A DNA stretch of 6,320 bases, from assembly GCA_905215205.1 (NCBI GenBank), contig CAJMPK010000088.1, positions 1-6,320 on the forward strand, written 5' to 3'. The translations under genes were made by a program, and so were the position numbers. Source of the stretch: an uncultured bacterium. GTDB taxonomy: Bacteria > Actinomycetota > Coriobacteriia > Coriobacteriales > Coriobacteriaceae. Below are positions 4,799 to 6,320 of the stretch, piece by piece. Numbering within the stretch: position 1 is the stretch's first letter; each line of letters starts with the position of its first letter. The notes under the pieces are model-generated. The model was given only the letters and a program-made list of their open reading frames with translations. It was not told the DNA's origin and ran no database searches.

Positions 4799-6320
4799 CT
4801 AGTGCTTGCCGCCGTGACTGTTGAGCCAGATATTGCGACCCAGCATAAGCGCCAGCACCAGCGCGCTCACGTAGCCCATAAAGCCAATGACTGGGATACC
4901 AAACACAACCGGCTCGATGCGTGCGTAGTACACCACCGACGAACCGATAAACAGGCCGGCGATAACGATAGCCATCGACATGCGGTCGATAATTCCGCCC
5001 AGCTGTCGCAGCGCCTTATCGCTGCTCATGATCTGCGTGTTCACCTTAAGCTGACCGCGCGTGAGCATACGCGAAGCCAAGCCCAGATACTCGGCCGCCT
5101 CGAGCGAGCCTTTTGCCGCGCGATAGCTGCTCGCGGCAAAGTCGCGGCTCATCTCGCGCATGCGGGCATAGGTGCTCTTCTCGTTTTTGATATGAGCCTG
5201 AATGATCTGGATCATGTTGACGTTGGGCATGTACTCGGTCAGCAAACCCTCGAGCGTCACCATGCCGCGGGCGAACATCGTCACCACGCTCGGCAGCTCA
5301 ACGTCATTTTTGCGCGCCAGATTGAGCAGCGAGGTCAAAAACTCGCCGATATCTAGGTCCTTAAGATCGAGGCCCGCAAAGTCGGCAACGATAAAGTCCA
5401 AATCGGACAAAAAGGCCGAATGGTCGAGCTCGGCGGAGTCGCCGCGCGTCACGGCAAAGCGCATGAGCGAATCCTTGAGCTTGGGCACGTCGCCCTCGGC
5501 CACGGCGAAAATCATGTCCTTGACGATACCACGGTCGTGACTCGACATGCGTCCGACCATGCCCAGGTCGATAAAGTAGACGATGCCGTCCTTGAGGATG
5601 ATGTTTCCCGCATGCGGGTCGGCATGGAAAAAGCCGTCATCGAGCACCTGTGTCGAGTAGTCCTCGACGATCGCGGCGCCAATCTTTTCCAAGTCACAAC
5701 CCTCGGCTGCCAGTCGTTTGGGATCGGCAATCGAGATGCCGTCAATGTAGTCCATGACCACGACGTGTTCGGTGCAAAGGTCCAGGTAGGACTTGGGGCA
5801 CGACACGCCGCGCACGCTTTTGTGGAAGTCATAGAAATCGTTAAGGTTTTTGGCCTCGGCCAAAAAGTTGGTCTCCTCGCGAAACGAGGTCCACAGCTCT
5901 TCGACCACGCCGTGCAGGTCCACAAACTGATCGGTGTTAACGAACTTGGAAACGATGCGCACCACCGAGCGAATGATGTCGATGTCCTGTGCCATGACCT
6001 GTTGCGCACCGGGGCGCTGCACCTTAACGGCCACGTCCTCGCCGGTCACCAGGCGGGCACGGTGTACCTGCGCGAGCGACGCGCTACCGAGCGGGTTGGG
6101 GTCGATCGCGTCGAACATCTGCCCCAGGCGCTGGCCGTATTCCTCTTCCAGACAGCGGAGCACCACCTCATACGGCACCGGCTCTACGTCGGAGCGCAGA
6201 CGGCGCAGCTCGTCGCAAAACCGCTGCGGCAAAATCTCGGAGCGGTTAGCCAGAATCTGCCCCATCTTGACGAACATGGGGCCGAGCTCTTCGAGCAGAC
6301 GACGCAGGCGCACCGGCGTG
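4799..6320 (-). CDS. UbiB/ABC1/COQ8-family atypical protein kinase-like protein, 5' end outside window
   Basis: Members of this family have a kinase-like fold that binds ATP and in quinone-making organisms supports ubiquinone or related lipid metabolism at the membrane; the substrate in this lineage is unknown. Numbering from the GTG at 6313, the family KxGQ motif is KMGQ (16-19) inside LEELGPMFVKMGQILANR. The Ala-rich nucleotide loop is GSASLAQVHRA (76-86), the ATP-binding lysine is in VAVKVQRP (K97), the conserved EETNFLAEAKN lies at 146-156, the catalytic loop is HADPHAGN (230-237), and the metal-binding motif is DLG (249-251). Two C-terminal hydrophobic segments (about 447-464 and 470-492) are the usual membrane hairpin. 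The reading frame stays open to the window edge, and this family normally has several dozen residues before the KxGQ region, so the GTG at 6313 is probably internal. All key residues are present, so the gene looks intact on its visible part. It ends at its own terminator and is probably unrelated to the downstream operon. Confidence 0.92.
   Translation of the reverse strand, partial: TPVRLRRLLEELGPMFVKMGQILANRSEILPQRFCDELRRLRSDVEPVPYEVVLRCLEEEYGQRLGQMFDAIDPNPLGSASLAQVHRARLVTGEDVAVKVQRPGAQQVMAQDIDIIRSVVRIVSKFVNTDQFVDLHGVVEELWTSFREETNFLAEAKNLNDFYDFHKSVRGVSCPKSYLDLCTEHVVVMDYIDGISIADPKRLAAEGCDLEKIGAAIVEDYSTQVLDDGFFHADPHAGNIILKDGIVYFIDLGMVGRMSSHDRGIVKDMIFAVAEGDVPKLKDSLMRFAVTRGDSAELDHSAFLSDLDFIVADFAGLDLKDLDIGEFLTSLLNLARKNDVELPSVVTMFARGMVTLEGLLTEYMPNVNMIQIIQAHIKNEKSTYARMREMSRDFAASSYRAAKGSLEAAEYLGLASRMLTRGQLKVNTQIMSSDKALRQLGGIIDRMSMAIVIAGLFIGSSVVYYARIEPVVFGIPVIGFMGYVSALVLALMLGRNIWLNSHGGKH

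Overview
The window looks like a chromosomal segment of an actinobacterium of the class Coriobacteriia, most likely Collinsella or a close relative. This rests on style: moderately high GC, an Ala/Gly/Ser-rich secreted protein built from DUF4430, propeller and InlB-type modules, and Lys/Ser/Asp-rich stalks. No marker gene fixes the genus. All recognisable genes lie on the minus strand and are read from right to left.

Region 4799-6320 is the 3' part of a UbiB/ABC1/COQ8-family atypical kinase gene; its beginning lies outside the window. It is closed by a clear intrinsic terminator at 4720-4747. Immediately after that come a promoter (-35 4716-4721, -10 4693-4698) and a leader of about 240 nt. 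The leader carries a cobalamin (B12) riboswitch (about 4512-4682), a GC-rich hairpin (4476-4508) and a strong Shine-Dalgarno sequence.

Region 585-4448 encodes a 1287-aa secreted, membrane- or wall-anchored protein. In order it has a signal peptide, an Ala/Ser/Glu-rich spacer, four tandem DUF4430 domains (the transcobalamin-like C-terminal domain family), an approximately eight-bladed PQQ-type beta-propeller, an InlB/Listeria-Bacteroides repeat, a Gly/Ser/Asn and Lys/Ser/Asp stalk, and a C-terminal transmembrane segment with a KRR tail. A second gene (1-575, truncated by the window edge) begins just past its stop codon with its ribosome binding site laid over that stop. It encodes an N-terminally anchored protein with a similar stalk in mirror-image order.

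The riboswitch and the transcobalamin-like domains are independent signals that point to the same ligand. The working interpretation is a B12-repressed operon for surface capture of corrinoids in a Gram-positive gut actinobacterium. It would be functionally comparable to, but built differently from, the Bacteroides BtuG propeller or mammalian intrinsic factor/transcobalamin. The function is inference; the domains, riboswitch core and operon arrangement are read from the sequence.
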